Source of the DNA: Pycnopodia helianthoides
Lineage: Eukaryota; Echinodermata; Asteroidea; Forcipulatida; Asteriidae
DNA: 64,000 nucleotides
Assembly: GCA_032158295.1 (NCBI GenBank)
Contig: CM063256.1
Location: 17,157,394 to 17,221,393, forward strand
Direction: 5' to 3'
Shown: piece by piece, positions 45,201-55,734 of the stretch
How the letters are laid out: each line of letters opens with the position of its first letter
Numbering within the stretch: the stretch's first letter is position 1
Notes under the pieces: model-generated
Database searches by the model: none
The model's input: the letters and a program-made list of their open reading frames with translations, nothing else
Told to the model about the DNA's origin: nothing
Made by a program: the position numbers and the translations under genes

Positions 45201-48200
45201 TGGCACCCTTTTAATCGTTTCAACACAATTCCCTCGTACAGGTAAAGTGCACTTTACTAAGAACAAATTGCCTCTCCCTTACAAGAACAAAGTATTAGGC
45301 CTGCCACTGGGCCCTGTCACATCCAATTGGAAACTGGTAACCTGACACTCACTCATCTCACTCACCTAACTGGTTCCCTGCAGCAGCATGAACTGAAGCT
45401 AGCAGATTGTGTGCCATCATCCGATGTTCCAGGGTTAGAGATTCCTCAAACTATTTGAATCATATCATACCAAAATAAAATTAAAGGTTGAGAAAAGCAG
45501 CTCAGATCATCAAGCTTTTGTAGACTCATCCTCTTTCCCAAAGTTATCTGCCACGAGATGATAGAAGGCCATGAGATATGAAATCTTGTTCTCTCTCTCG
45601 TCAACGACTCATTCCCTGCTGGGAACAAGATATTGTCTCAGGGAAACTAACTTAAGAACTTGTCACTTGTGGAAAGGTATAATATTTTTTGAAAAAGACA
45701 AAGCCTAAAGATTTAATTTCTTGAGAACAACGTTAAAAAAGAGCATTTTCCCATGTCACTTCCTTGGCTTTACAGGTTTAAACAAAAAATTGTATCAACC
45801 ATCTTCTGACATAAAGCTAAAGGCATAAAAGCGAGAAGAAAAAAGAGTTAAATTTCTTAGACTTTCGGAGTCTGGTTTTTGCCCCCAGAAAACATACACT
45901 ACAATTATTACAAATACAATGATTGTATGAAAACAAACTATGGCTAATATATCGAGGCAGTTATATCAATTACTGCATAAATGTTGAAATAATGACAAGG
46001 TAATCCAATATTCTGATATTTTTCTGACAATGTATCATTATAGTGATTTTGATATCCTCACAAGCTTAGTTAATCAAAATTCTTACATCATTTACGAACT
46101 GTATCCTTTTCAACTTACCAGCATTTCTGCGAAGAGCAATGCCTGCTCATGATCTTGTAAATACATACAGCACCTTGAAGCGCCTTCTATCAGTATTCGT
46201 CGAAGTAAGACGTATCGAGAGCGAGCATTTGTATGCCCCTCTTGTAGGCTGCCAGCGCTTCAGTGAATTGCCTTTTACTGTACAGAAGATCTGCCTGGTA
46301 GGAGATAAGCTGCGCATCTTCTGTAGAGTGACTGCTTACGTCAATGACGTCTTCCATGAACCACTAAAGGACAAAAAGGATGGACAGATGATTAGCCATG
46401 CTGTCAAAGAACAAAAATAAAGCGCAAATAATAATAACTGGTTCTTATATAGCGTATTTCACAATAACATTTCAATGTGCTTTACATTAGTGCCCTGGTC
46501 ATTGGCCCAATAGCAATCCTGTAATCTTTCTCAGCTCCCTGGGGAGTACACAGCCCTGGGCTGCTGTAGCTCTCCAAAGGCTTTTTCAAACACAATATCA
46601 ACTTCTACCCTCGCAGGTACCCATTTCTAACCATGGGTGAAGAGAAGCAATTATAGTAAAGCATCTTGCTCAAGGACACAAGTGTCATGACCAGGATTCG
46701 AACCCACACCCCGATGACTCGACCACCAGAACTTGAATCCGATGCTCTAAATCACTCGGCCATGACACCCTACAACTAAAACATGAGTTGATTAACCCTG
46801 CTGCTTATAAGTAACATTTGATTGTTAACCAGTTTTAAATATTCCACTCAATATGGCTTATGGGTGCTCACTTATTTTGTGTTCATATGATATACATACA
46901 GTTCTGTAAATTTGTATATTTTATCATTCATCTATAATAAGTAAAAGTGTAGGGGATATATTTACCGGTGCTGGTACGGCTAAGTATTATTACATGATTG
47001 AGTTGATTTACAGTATAGCTTCCTCTTCGACCCATACGTGGGAGCAGACATAAGGTTTTAACTGCCTCAAATTAAGATGAAGCAATGGTTGATGATATGA
47101 TAGTTGCATAATCGTAACCCTCCATCCTCCCGACGGTCGTAGGGAGTATTGGAGGGTAAACGCTTCAACGCCCGTTGTACATTGTAGGGAGGATGGGGGG
47201 TTATGATTACCGCAACTACCAGTTGAGTTCGAGCCAATTGGCATGCATTGTTCCTATTTTTTTTCTTCAATCATCCCAAAAAATAAGAATATTCTTTTAG
47301 TTTTTATTTATGTAATTTTTCCTACATTTAAAATGGATAGTGCTCATTTTTCTATTTATCTGATTTATGGCTCAAATAGTTGTATTACGGGAAATAAAGT
47401 CAGAAATTAATAAATGGTCTGATTCCATCTCTTTTCATGAAGTCACACACGAAAATGTGAGCATATACGGTAACGGACCAAAATTTTCACGGTTCAATTT
47501 CTAAGTAAGCCACCCCCCCCCCCCCAAACTTTAATAATGACTGGTGCCGTCAAAATATCCCTAAGTCTAAGTACAAAATAAAAACATCCCGGTCTACTCA
47601 CTAAATTAGTGATTTATCTATTGTAACTGTCACAAATCTGTCACAAGTAAATGATGTGATTGCAGATTATTTTGGCTAAATTAATGATTATTTTGGCTAA
47701 AGATTGTTAGTAAAAAATAAATACCATTATAAACCACGTTATAAAGCGCAAATAATAATAACTGGTTCTTATATAGCGTATTTCACAATAACATTTCAAT
47801 GTGCTTTACATTAGTGCCCTGGTCATTGGCCCAATAGCAATCCTGTAATCTTTCTCAGCTCCCTGGGAGTACACAGCCCTGGGCTGCTGTAGCTCTCCAA
47901 AGGCTTTTTCAAACACAATATCAACTTCTACCCTCGCAGGTACCCATTTCTAACCATGGGTGAAGAGAAGCAATTATAGTAAAGCATCTTGCTCAAGGAC
48001 ACAAGTGTCATGACCAGGATTCGAACCCACACCCCCCGATGACTCGACCACCAGAACTTGAATCCGATGCTCTAAATCACTCGGACCATGACACCCTACA
48101 ACTAAAACATGAGTTGATTAACCCTGCTGCTTATAAGTAACATTTGATTGTTAACCAGTTTTAAATATTCCACTCAATATGGCTTATGGGTGCTCACTTA

Positions 48201-49538
48201 TTTTGTGTTCATATGATATACATACAGTTCTGTAAATTTGTATATTTTATCATTCATCATAATAAGTAAAAGTGTAGGGGATATATTACCGGTGCTGGTA
48301 CCGGCTAAGTATTATTACATGATTGAGTTGAATTACAGTATAGCTTCCTCTTCGACCCATACGTGGGAGCAGACATAAGGTTTTAAACTGCCTCAAATTA
48401 AGATGAAGCAATGGTTTGATGATATGATAGTTGCGATAATCGTAACCCTCCATCCTCCCGACCGGTCCGTAGGGAGGAGGGGAGGTTCGCTTCCAACGCC
48501 CGGGTTGTACATTGTTAGGGAGGATGGGGGGTTATGATTACCGCAACTACCAGTTGAGGTTCGAGCCAATTGGCATGGCATTGTTCCTATTTTTTTTTCT
48601 TCAATCATCCCAAAAATAAGAATATTCTTCTTTAGTTTTATTTATGTAAATTTATTCCTACATTTAAATGGATAGTGCTTCTTTTTCTTTTTTCTGATTT
48701 ATGGCTCAAAATAGTTTTGTTTACGGGAAATAAAGTCAGAAATTAATAAATGGTCTGATTCCCATCTCTTTTTCATGAAGTCACAACGAAAATGTGAGCA
48801 GTAAGCACGGTAACGGACCAAAATTTTCACGGTTCAATTTCTAAGTAAGCCCCCCCCCCCCCCAAACAATCAAAATGACTGGTGCCGGCAAAATATCCAC
48901 TAAGTCTAAGTACAAAATAAAAAACATCCACGGGTCTACTCACTAAATTAGTGATTTATCTATTGTAACTGTCACAATATCTGTCACAAGATAAATGATG
49001 TGATTGCAGATTATTTTGGCTAAAAATTAATGATTATTTTGGCTAAAGAATTTGTTAGTAAAAAATAAATACCATTATATAACCACGTACATTTTTTATC
49101 CATTGCCAATCCACTTGCGCAAAACCCCAAAAATGTACTGATACTATGACCCTTTTCGAATTCACGGCTTCGGCTCCAAAATCGGCTCAGGCTAGCTAGG
49201 CTCCCTCAATTATTTTAGCGTACGCATGCTTTGCGGTCAGGGCTTCGGACAAGAAAACTGGGCCTGAAGCCCAATCCGGAGCCGAAGTCGTGGATTCGAA
49301 AAGGGCCCTATACAAATACACCCAGACTCCAGCACTCAATCTCGAGATTGTGCTGCGCAATCTAAAGATCGAGTCACGTGTCGAGCCGGCCGGCTCGGTG
49401 AACTTGAATTTGAACACCCATGCTCTTCTTTCTTACCTCCGATTCACATTGTTTTGCAGTCCATCCCCTTTTCTCTTTCAAAGTTGTATCTTTTTCCTCA
49501 ACAAATAAGTCATCATCACTTCCTATTCCAAGCTCCAT
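42054..49538 (-). CDS. C8orf76: C8orf76-like protein (whole gene, 6 coding exons, two frame slips)
   Basis: The minus-strand exons are 49538-49437, 46363-46119, 45444-45366, 44493-43863, 43377-43306 and 42263-42054. The product would be about 446 aa (human C8orf76 is 380). Recognisable blocks: CESEWFMED, a TPR-like helix pair (YQADLLYSKRQFTEALAAYK), EGASRC...QALLFAEML, SVQFWLKLAGAYGALY, SCLLRARLLL and LFEKRWFQW, in the same order as in the human protein. A long acidic, Ser-rich insertion lies in exon 4. Cellular function is not established; the helical repeats suggest a scaffold. One base appears missing in exon 2 (near 46205) and one at the exon 5/6 junction. Introns are retained, so this is not a processed copy. 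Either assembly indels or recent loss of function explains the slips. Confidence 0.8.
42405..42962. mobile_element. Fold-back element with ~180-bp inverted arms
   Basis: GCGCCGTATTTTTGACCGCG at the left is mirrored by CGCGGTCAAAAATACGGTGC at the right. Pairing continues inward for roughly 180 bp (TATACCCCCGG, TCAGTGCTTCTAGAATCTAA), leaving a loop at about 42590-42775. A lone relative of the end (CCGTATTTTTGACAGCGTGA) lies at 21063. It is non-coding, in intron 5 of the C8orf76-like gene. Confidence 0.85.
43306..43377 (-). CDS. C8orf76: C8orf76-like exon 5
   Basis: Acceptor TTCTCTTTGCAG, donor GTGAGG. It completes the split Arg codon and encodes LLLKSVEHSVNSFAKIKN and five more residues. Confidence 0.8.
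43481..43832. mobile_element. TTAA-flanked MITE, family C, copy 2
   Basis: TTAA on both sides. It shares AATCCTATATAAAT, AACCTGTGAAAATTTCA and GCGTTTTTGAGATATC with 36129-36491. It ends only 30 bp from the exon 4 donor. Confidence 0.7.
43863..44493 (-). CDS. C8orf76: C8orf76-like exon 4
   Basis: Acceptor TTTTGATTCCAG, donor GTGTGT. It encodes SVQFWLKLAGAYGALYNQ, a roughly 100-residue low-complexity acidic/Ser stretch, then LLNAFDRLAMDP and SCLLRAR. It is the largest exon and the least conserved in its middle. Confidence 0.82.
44690..45203. repeat. 21-bp minisatellite, diverged copy, about 24 units
   Basis: The unit contains CATTGCCTCCATGCCCCTAG, the reverse complement of a diverged form of the 32.8-kb unit. 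Variants alternate ATGCCCC, GTGCCCC and TACCTCC in a 42-bp higher-order pattern between about 44920 and 45030. The left flank CAGGCCTGACACTTCACAG is the end of the dispersed repeat. It lies in intron 3 of the C8orf76-like gene. Open frames through it are artefacts. Confidence 0.93.
45366..45444 (-). CDS. C8orf76: C8orf76-like exon 3
   Basis: Acceptor AATAGTTTGAG, donor GTGAGT. It encodes ESLTLEHRMMAHNLLASVHA and AAGNQL, a helical TPR-like segment. Phase 0 in fits exon 2 only if one base is added to exon 2. Confidence 0.78.
46119..46363 (-). CDS. C8orf76: C8orf76-like exon 2 with one-base frame slip
   Basis: Acceptor TTTTTGTCCTTTAG, donor GTAAGT. The first part reads WFMEDVIDVSSHSTEDAQLI and a TPR helix pair to IQMLALD. 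The second part, in another frame, reads VLLRRILIEGASRC to LLFAEML. Both match the human protein in order, so one base is missing near 46205-46212. Confidence 0.8.
46427..46770 (-). mobile_element. tRNA-Leu(CAA)-like SINE within the duplication, copy 1
   Basis: Reads on the minus strand as ATGGCCGAGTGATTTAGAGC, TTCAAGTTCTGGTGG and GGGTTCGAATCCTGG, with the GCTATATAAGAACC and TTATTATT tail at its left edge. Same family as 15995-16355. Confidence 0.78.
47103..47217. mobile_element. Short inverted-repeat element, copy 1
   Basis: GTTGCATAATCGTAACCCTC and its near complement GGGTTATGATTACCGCAAC are about 75 bp apart. Repeated in copy 2 at 48432-48546. Confidence 0.65.
47748..48107 (-). mobile_element. 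SINE within the duplication, copy 2
   Basis: Same sequence as 46427-46770 with small indels, including an extra A in GGACCATGAC and a longer C run at about 48032-48037. Confidence 0.78.
48432..48546. mobile_element. Short inverted-repeat element, copy 2
   Basis: GTTGCGATAATCGTAACCCT and GGGTTATGATTACCGCAAC; the counterpart of 47103-47217 within the second duplication copy. Confidence 0.65.
49145..49309. mobile_element. MITE with GGGCCCTTTTCGAATCCACG-type ends
   Basis: The left end GACCCTTTTCGAATTCACGG is mirrored at the right by GTCGTGGATTCGAAAAGGGC. CTTCGGCTCC/GGAGCCGAAG extends the arms. It is 165 bp, in intron 1 of the C8orf76-like gene. Confidence 0.75.
49437..49538 (-). CDS. C8orf76: C8orf76-like exon 1
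   Basis: ATG at 49538, 34 codons, donor GTAAGA. It encodes MELGIGSDDDLFVEEKD and onward to AKQCESE, acidic like the human N-terminus, and joins in phase 0 to WFMED of exon 2. Confidence 0.8.
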
Positions 49539-49714
49539 ATGGGCTGCCTGATGAAACTCAACTTACCACGACAAAAGTTTTCAAGTATTCTAAACTGACC
49601 TATCTATGCTGCTTGTTGTTCTCGACTCAAACGTTTGGGGCTCATTGCCGGTCCTACTAAATACCGTCAACTTACCGTCAACACACTCGGTACCGCCAAT
49701 ACGCCGTCAACACT

Positions 49715-49980
49715 AGTCTTGGTTCCAGACGATCCAGTTGTGTAGTCATGAAAACTAATCCCTATCTAAACCGCGATAATACCACGAACACCGCCACTAA
49801 GGCGCTATAATTCATGTAACCGCTATCATTGATCTGCATTATTAGATCAATGACCGCTATCACAGCATGAACCGCTCCTGTGATAGCGTTTGTGGGGTAT
49901 AGGTTACTGGAATGATAGCGCCCTCTATGGCGAGTGGTTCGTGGGTTACACACAACTGGAGCGTCTTGGAACCAAGACTA
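49715..49980. mobile_element. TAGTCTTGGTTCCAGACG-ended transposon with 9-bp duplication
   Basis: TAGTCTTGGTTCCAGACG at the left is mirrored by CGTCTTGGAACCAAGACTA at the right, extended by CCAGTTGTG/CACAACTGG. It is flanked by CGTCAACAC on both sides (49706-49714 and 49981-49989). The interior has nested GATAGCG and TTGATCTGCATTATTAGATCAA palindromes. The upstream 49539-49714 should be promoter or 5' UTR of the C8orf76-like gene. Confidence 0.8.
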
Positions 49981-50390
49981 CGTCAACACCTCAGCATACA
50001 TTTTAATCGACAAAGGATAGAACTGTAAGTATGGGCTAAAAGAGAATATACATTGGTTGAGTACATTTCTTAAATGAAATCTACTTCTTTTTCACGCGAA
50101 AAAATCTCTAAGCAGCAATGCAGTTGGCCGCCATTGGTGAGTTGACGGTATTAGTAGGACCCCCTCATTGCATGCATTGCTACACAAAAATAAGTATCCG
50201 CAAGGGTCGTGCGTTATTGCTAAACTTCACCGAGTCTTTGAGTGTAACAAGATTTTGGATTTATTTCTTCACAGAACCCGTCCAACCAACGAAAACTCAT
50301 GACATCTTCAGAATCAATTATTTAAGAGTCTTGCTTAATGAACAATATTTTTTTAAATTTTTTTATTTGTAAGTACCGACTTTTTTAAAG

Positions 50391-50791
50391 TTAAAGGAAG
50401 ATTACAGAATTGGTTTTTGCTAACAAAACAATTGCTGGCAGTAGTGTAAGCACTTTACGTAATCCACCGTAATTAAACATAAACTGGCAAACCTGTAAAA
50501 GTTTGAGATCGATCGGCCATCTGGGTCACGAGAAAATAGTGAAAAACCGATTACACATTTGCATGAAATCATATAGATTCAACAAATGAATAAAACGCTC
50601 ACTGAGCGATAAACTCCAATCGGAAAATTAGGTTATTCATTTCTCATCAAATATGGCATTTCAGACAAAAATATTTCAATGGATGTTTTCTACTATGATC
50701 ATCATTAGACCGTGTAAGTTTTATGTAAATCTGTGATCAAAAAGAATATTTTACAAGTTTTTTTCTTACCATTTTTGTAATGTTCCTTTAA
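50391..50791. mobile_element. TTAA-flanked MITE, family A, copy 5
   Basis: TTAA on both sides, ends AAAGGAAGATTACAGAATTG and TTTTTGTAATGTTCCTTT, slightly decayed; interior as in the other copies. Confidence 0.86.
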
Positions 50792-50910
50792 ACTCATCTC
50801 AAACCCTTAAGGCTCATCGGTTTCCGTAGGCATAATACAACATACGTTCACACCAACGACTAGTCTTGGTCCAAGACGTCACTATCTCATAGTTGGGATA
50901 ACCCAACAGA

Positions 50911-53900
50911 GGGTTGCAGCCAGGGCTTGGTTGCAGCCAGGGCTTGGTTGCAGCCAGGCTTGGTTGCGCCAGGGCTTGGTTGCAGCCAGGGCTTGGTTGC
51001 AGCCAGGGCTTGGTTGCAGCCAGGGCTTGGTTGCAGCCAGGGCTTGGTTGCAGCCAGGGCTTGGTTGCAGCCAGGGCTTGGTTGCAGCCAGGGCTTGGTT
51101 GCAGCCAGGGCTTGGTTGCAGCCAGGGCTTGGTTGCAGCCAGGGCTTGGTTGCAGCAGGGCTTGGTTGCAGCCAGGGCTTGGTTGCAGGCCAGGGCTTGG
51201 TTGCAGCCAGGGCTTGGTTGCAGCCAGGGCTTGGTTGCAGCCAGGGCTTGGTTGCAGCCAGGGCTTGGTTGCAGCCAGGGCTTGGTTGCAGCCAGGGCTT
51301 GGTTGCAGCCAGGGCTTGGTTGCAGCCAGGGCTTGGTTGCAGCCAGGGCTTGGTTGCAGCCAGGGCTTGGTTGCAGCCAGGGCTTGGTTGCAGCCAGGGC
51401 TTGGTTGCAGCCAGGGCTTGGTTGCAGCCAGGGCTTGGTTGCAGCCAGGGCTTGGTTGCAGCCAGGGCTTGGTTGCAGCCAGGGCTTGGTTGCAGCCAGG
51501 GCTTGGTTGCAGCCAGGGCTTGGTTGCAGCCAGGGCTTGGTTGCAGCCAGGGCTTGGTTGCAGCCAGGGCTTGGTTGCAGCCAGGGCTTGGTTGCAGCCA
51601 GGGCTTGGTTGCAGCCAGGGCTTGGTTGCAGCCAGGGCTTGGTTGCAGCCAGGGCTTGGTTGCAGCCAGGGCTTGGTTGCAGCCAGGGCTTGGTTGCAGC
51701 CAGGGCTTGGTTGCAGCCAGGGCTTGGTTGCAGCCAGGGCTTGGTTGCAGCAGGGCTTGGTTGCAGCCAGGCTTGGTTGCAGCCAGGGCTTGGTTGCAGC
51801 CAGGGCTTGGTTGCAGCCAGGGCTTGGTTGCAGCCAGGGCTTGGTTGCAGCCAGGGCTTGGTTGCAGCCAGGCTTGGTTGCAGCCAGGGCTTGGTTGCAG
51901 CCAGGGCTTGGTTGCAGCCAGGGCTTGGTTGCAGCCAGGGCTTGGTTGCAGCCAGGGCTTGGTTGCAGCCAGGGCTTGGTTGCAGCCAGGGCTTGGTTGC
52001 AGCCAGGGCTTGGTTGCAGCCAGGGCTTGGTTGCAGCCAGGGCTTGGTTGCAGCCAGGGCTTGGTTGCAGCAGCTGTTCAGCCAGGGCTTGGTTGCAGCC
52101 AGGGCTTGGTTGCAGCCAGGGCTTGGTTGCAGCCAGGGCTTGGTTGCAGCCAGGGCTTGGTTGCAGCCAGGGCTTGGTTGCAGCCAGGGCTTGGTTGCAG
52201 CCAGGGCTTGGTTGCAGCCAGGGCTTGGTTGCAGCCAGGGCTTGGTTGCAGCCAGGGCTTGGTTGCAGCCAGGGCTTGGTTGCAGCCAGGGCTTGGTTGC
52301 AGCCAGGGCTTGGTTGCAGCCAGGGCTTGGTTGCAGCCAGGGCTTGGTTGCAGCCAGGGCTTGGTTGCAGCCAGGGCTTGGTTGCAGCCAGGGCTTGGTT
52401 GCAGCCAGGGCTTGGTTGCAGCCAGGGCTTGGTTGCAGCCAGGGCTTGGTTGCAGCCAGGGCTTGGTTGCAGCCAGGGCTTGGTTGCAGCCAGGGCTTGG
52501 TTGCAGCCAGGGCTTGGTTGCAGCCAGGGCTTGGTTGCAGCCAGGGCTTGGTTGCAGCCAGGGCTTGGTTGCAGCCAGGGCTTGGTTGCAGCCAGGGCTT
52601 GGTTGCAGCCAGGGCTTGGTTGCAGCCAGGGCTTGGTTGCAGCCAGGGCTTGGTTGCAGCCAGGGCTTGGTTGCAGCCAGGGCTTGGTTGCAGCCAGGGC
52701 TTGGTTGCAGCCAGGGCTTGGTTGCAGCCAGGGCTTGGTTGCAGCCAGGGCTTGGTTGCAGCCAGGGCTTGGTTGCAGCCAGGGCTTGGTTGCAGCCAGG
52801 GCTTGGTTGCAGCCAGGGCTTGGTTGCAGCCAGGGCTTGGTTGCAGCCAGGGCTTGGTTGCAGCCAGGGCTTGGTTGCAGCCATGCAGCCAGGCTGTTGC
52901 AGCCAGTGAGAGCTGGTTGCAGCCAGGGCAGGGTTGCAGCCAGGGCTGGTTGCAGCCAGGGGGTTGCAGCCAGGGCTGGTTGCAGCCAGGGCTGGGTTGC
53001 AGCCAGGGCTGGTTGCAGCCAGGCTGGTTGCAGCCAGGGCTGGTTGCAGCCAGGGCCTGGTTGCAGCCAGGCTGTTGCAGCAGGCTGGTTGCAGCCACGG
53101 TCAGGTGGTTGCAGCCAGGGCTGGTTGCAGCAGGGGCTGGTTGCAGCCAGGCTGGTTGCAGCCAGGGCTGGTTGCAGCCAGGGGGTGCAGCCAGGGCTGG
53201 TTGCAGCCAGGCTGGTTGCAGCCAGGCTGGTTGCAGCCAGGCTGGGTTGCAGCCAGGGCTGTTGCAGCCAGGCTGGTTGCAGCCAGGGCTGGTTGCAGCA
53301 GGCTGGTTGCAGCCAGGGCTGGTTGCACCAGGGCTGGTTGCAGCCAGGCTGGTTGCAGCCAGGCTGGTTGCAGCCAGGCTGGGTTCAGCCAGGCTGGGTT
53401 GCAGCCAGGCTGGGTTGCAGCCAGGCTGGTTCAGCCAGGGTTTCAGCCAGGCTGGTTGCAGCCAGCAGGCTGGTTCAGCCAGGCTGGTTGCAGCCAGGGC
53501 TGGTTGCAGCCAGGCTGGTTGCAGCCAGGCTGGTTGCAGCCAGGCTGGTTTGCAGCCAGGGACGCTGGTTGCAGCAGGGCTGGTTGCAGCCAGGGTGGTT
53601 GCAGCCAGGCTGGTTGCAGCAGGCTGGTTGCAGCCAGGCTGGTTGCAGCCAGCTGGGTTCAGCAGGGCTGGTTGCAGCCAGCTGGTCCAGGGGTTGCAGC
53701 AGTTTCAGGGCTGGGTTGCAGCCAGGCTGGTTGCAGCCAGGGTGGTTGCAGCCAGGGCTGGTTGCAGCCAGGGCTGGTTGCAGCCAGGCTGGTGCAGCAG
53801 GGCTGGGTTGCAGCCAGGCTGGGTTGCAGCCAGGCTGGTTGCAGCCAGGGCTGGTTGCAGCCAGGGCTGGGTTGCAGCCAGGCTGGGTTGCAGCAGGGCT

Positions 53901-55712
53901 GGTTGCAGCAGGGCTGGTTGCAGCAGGCTGTGGCAGGGTTGGTTGCAGCCAGGGCTGGGTTGCAGCGGGCTGGTTGCAGCCAGGCTGGTTGCAGCCAGGC
54001 TGGTTGCAGCAGGGCTGGTTGCAGCCAGGCTGGTTGCAGCCAGGCTGGGTTGCAGCCAGGCTGGTTGCAGCCAGGCTGGGTGCAGCCAGGCTGGGTTGCA
54101 GCCAGGCTGGGTTGCAGCCAGGGCTGGTGCAGCAGGCTGGGTTGCAGCGGGCTGGGTTGCAGCCAGGGCTGGTTGCAGCAGGGCTGGGTTGCAGCCAGGG
54201 CTGGGTTGCAGCAGGGTGGGTTGCAGCAGGGTGGTTGCAGCCAGGGCTGGGTTGCAGCCAGGGCTGGGTTGCAGCCAGGGCGGTTGCAGCCAGGGCTGGT
54301 TGCGCCAGGTGGGTTGCAGCCAGGGTGGGTTGCAGCGGCTGGTTGCAGCAGGCGGGTTGCAGCCAGGCTGGGTTGCAGCAGGGTGGGTTGCAGCGGGCTG
54401 GGTTGCGCCAGGGCTGGTTGAGCCAGGCTGGTTGCAGCCGGCTGGGTTGCACCAGGCTGGGTTGCGCAGGCTGGGTGCACCAGGGCTGGGTTGCAGCCAG
54501 GCTGGTTGCAGCAGGGCTGTTGCAGCCAGGCTGGGTTGAGCCAGGCTGGGTTGCAGCCGGGCTGGGTTGCAGCAGCGGTGACGGTGGTTGCAGCAGGGTG
54601 TGTTTGCAGCCAGGCTGGGTTGCAGCAGGGTGGTGCAGCAGGGGGGTGCAGGGTGGGTGCAGCCAGCTGGTTCAGCCAGCTGGTTGCAGCAGGTGGTTGC
54701 CCAGGGCGGTTGCAGCCAGGGGTTCACTGTTGCACAGCTGGTTGCACCGGGGTTCGCGGGGTTGCAGCGCTGTTCCAGGCGGGTTGCCCTTGCACTGGGT
54801 TGCAGCCAGGGCTGGTTGCAGCCAGGGCTGGGTTGCAGCCAGGCTGGGTTGCAGCCAGGGCTGGGTTGCAGCCAGGGCTGGTTGCAGCCAGGGCTGGTTG
54901 CAGCCAGGGCTGGGTTGCAGCCCAGGCTGGTTGCAGCCAGGCTGGGTTGCGCAGGGCTTGGGTTGCAGCCAGGGCTGGGTTGCAGCCAGGGCTGGGTTGC
55001 AGCCAGGGCTGGTTGCAGCCAGGCTGGGTTGCAGCCAGGGCTGGTTGCAGCCAGGGCTGGGTTGCAGCCAGGCTGGGTTGGGTTTGCAGCCAGGGCTGGG
55101 TTGCAGCCAGGGCTGGGTTGCAGCCAGGGCTGGGTTGCAGCCAGGGCTGGGTTGCAGCCAGGGCTGGGTTGCAGCCAGGGCTGGGTGCAGCAGGGCTGGG
55201 TTGCAGCCAGGGCTGGGTTGCAGCCAGGGCTGGGTTGCAGCCAGGGCTGGGTTGCAGCCAGGCGTCAAGGGGTTGCAGCCAGGGCTGGGTTGCAGCCAGG
55301 GCTGGGTTGCAGCCAGGGCTGGGTTGCAGCCAGGGCTGGGTTGCAGCCAGGGCTGGGTTGCAGCCAGGGCTGGGTTGCAGCCAGGGCTGGGTTGCAGCCA
55401 GGGCTGGGTTGCAGCCAGGGCTGGGTTGCAGCCAGGGCTGGGTTGCAGCCAGGGCTGGGTTGCAGCCAGGGCTGGGTTGCAGCCAGGGCTGGGTTGCAGC
55501 CAGGGCTGGGTTGCAGCCAGGGCTGGGTTGCAGCCAGGGCTGGGTTGCAGCCAGGGCTGGGTTGCAGCCAGGGCTGGGTTGCAGCCAGGGCTGGGTTGCA
55601 GCCAGGGCTGGGTTGCAGCCAGGGCTGGGTTGCAGCCAGGGCTGGGTTGCAGCCAGGGCTGGGTTGCAGCCAGGGCTGGGTTGCAGCCAGGGCTGGGTTG
55701 CAGCCAGGGCGG
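50911..55712. repeat. 4.8-kb minisatellite with 17-bp unit
   Basis: The unit is GGTTGCAGCCAGGGCTT. Block 1 (50911-52882) is about 116 nearly identical units. Block 2 (52883-54790) is scrambled, with units of about 15-17 bp, many lacking one G or the TT. Block 3 (54791-55712) is homogeneous again but with GGGTTGCAGCCAGGGCT as unit. The unit has no stop codon in five or more of its six readings, and 17 is not a multiple of three, so each strand stays open through all phases (up to about 1800 codons). The encoded 17-residue repeats are not evidence of a protein. Confidence 0.97.
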
Positions 55713-55734
55713 TTCTTTTTTTTTTTTTTTCTTT

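Larger units (their letters stand above)
46417..47740. repeat. 1.32-kb direct duplication, copy 1
   Basis: Begins ATAAAGCGCAAATAATAATA and is followed immediately by copy 2. It contains a minus-strand SINE (46427-46770), a CTCCATCCTCCC-armed inverted repeat (47103-47217) and flanking AT-rich DNA, in intron 1 of the C8orf76-like gene. Confidence 0.92.
47741..49088. repeat. 1.32-kb direct duplication, copy 2
   Basis: Colinear with 46417-47740 but 24 bp longer. Most differences are single-base additions in short runs or doublets (for example GGTACGGC versus GGTACCGGC), a pattern more like sequencing indels than like natural substitution. Confidence 0.92.

Noticed and set aside
44695..45345. ORFs in the second 21-bp array
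   Set aside because: Same artefact. The frame continues into unrelated intron sequence without any recognisable domain.
50118..50372. Plus-strand ATG in GCAATGCAGTTGGCCGCC as a divergent first exon
   Set aside because: The frame has no recognisable product. A GGTGAG donor follows closely, but no second exon could be found.
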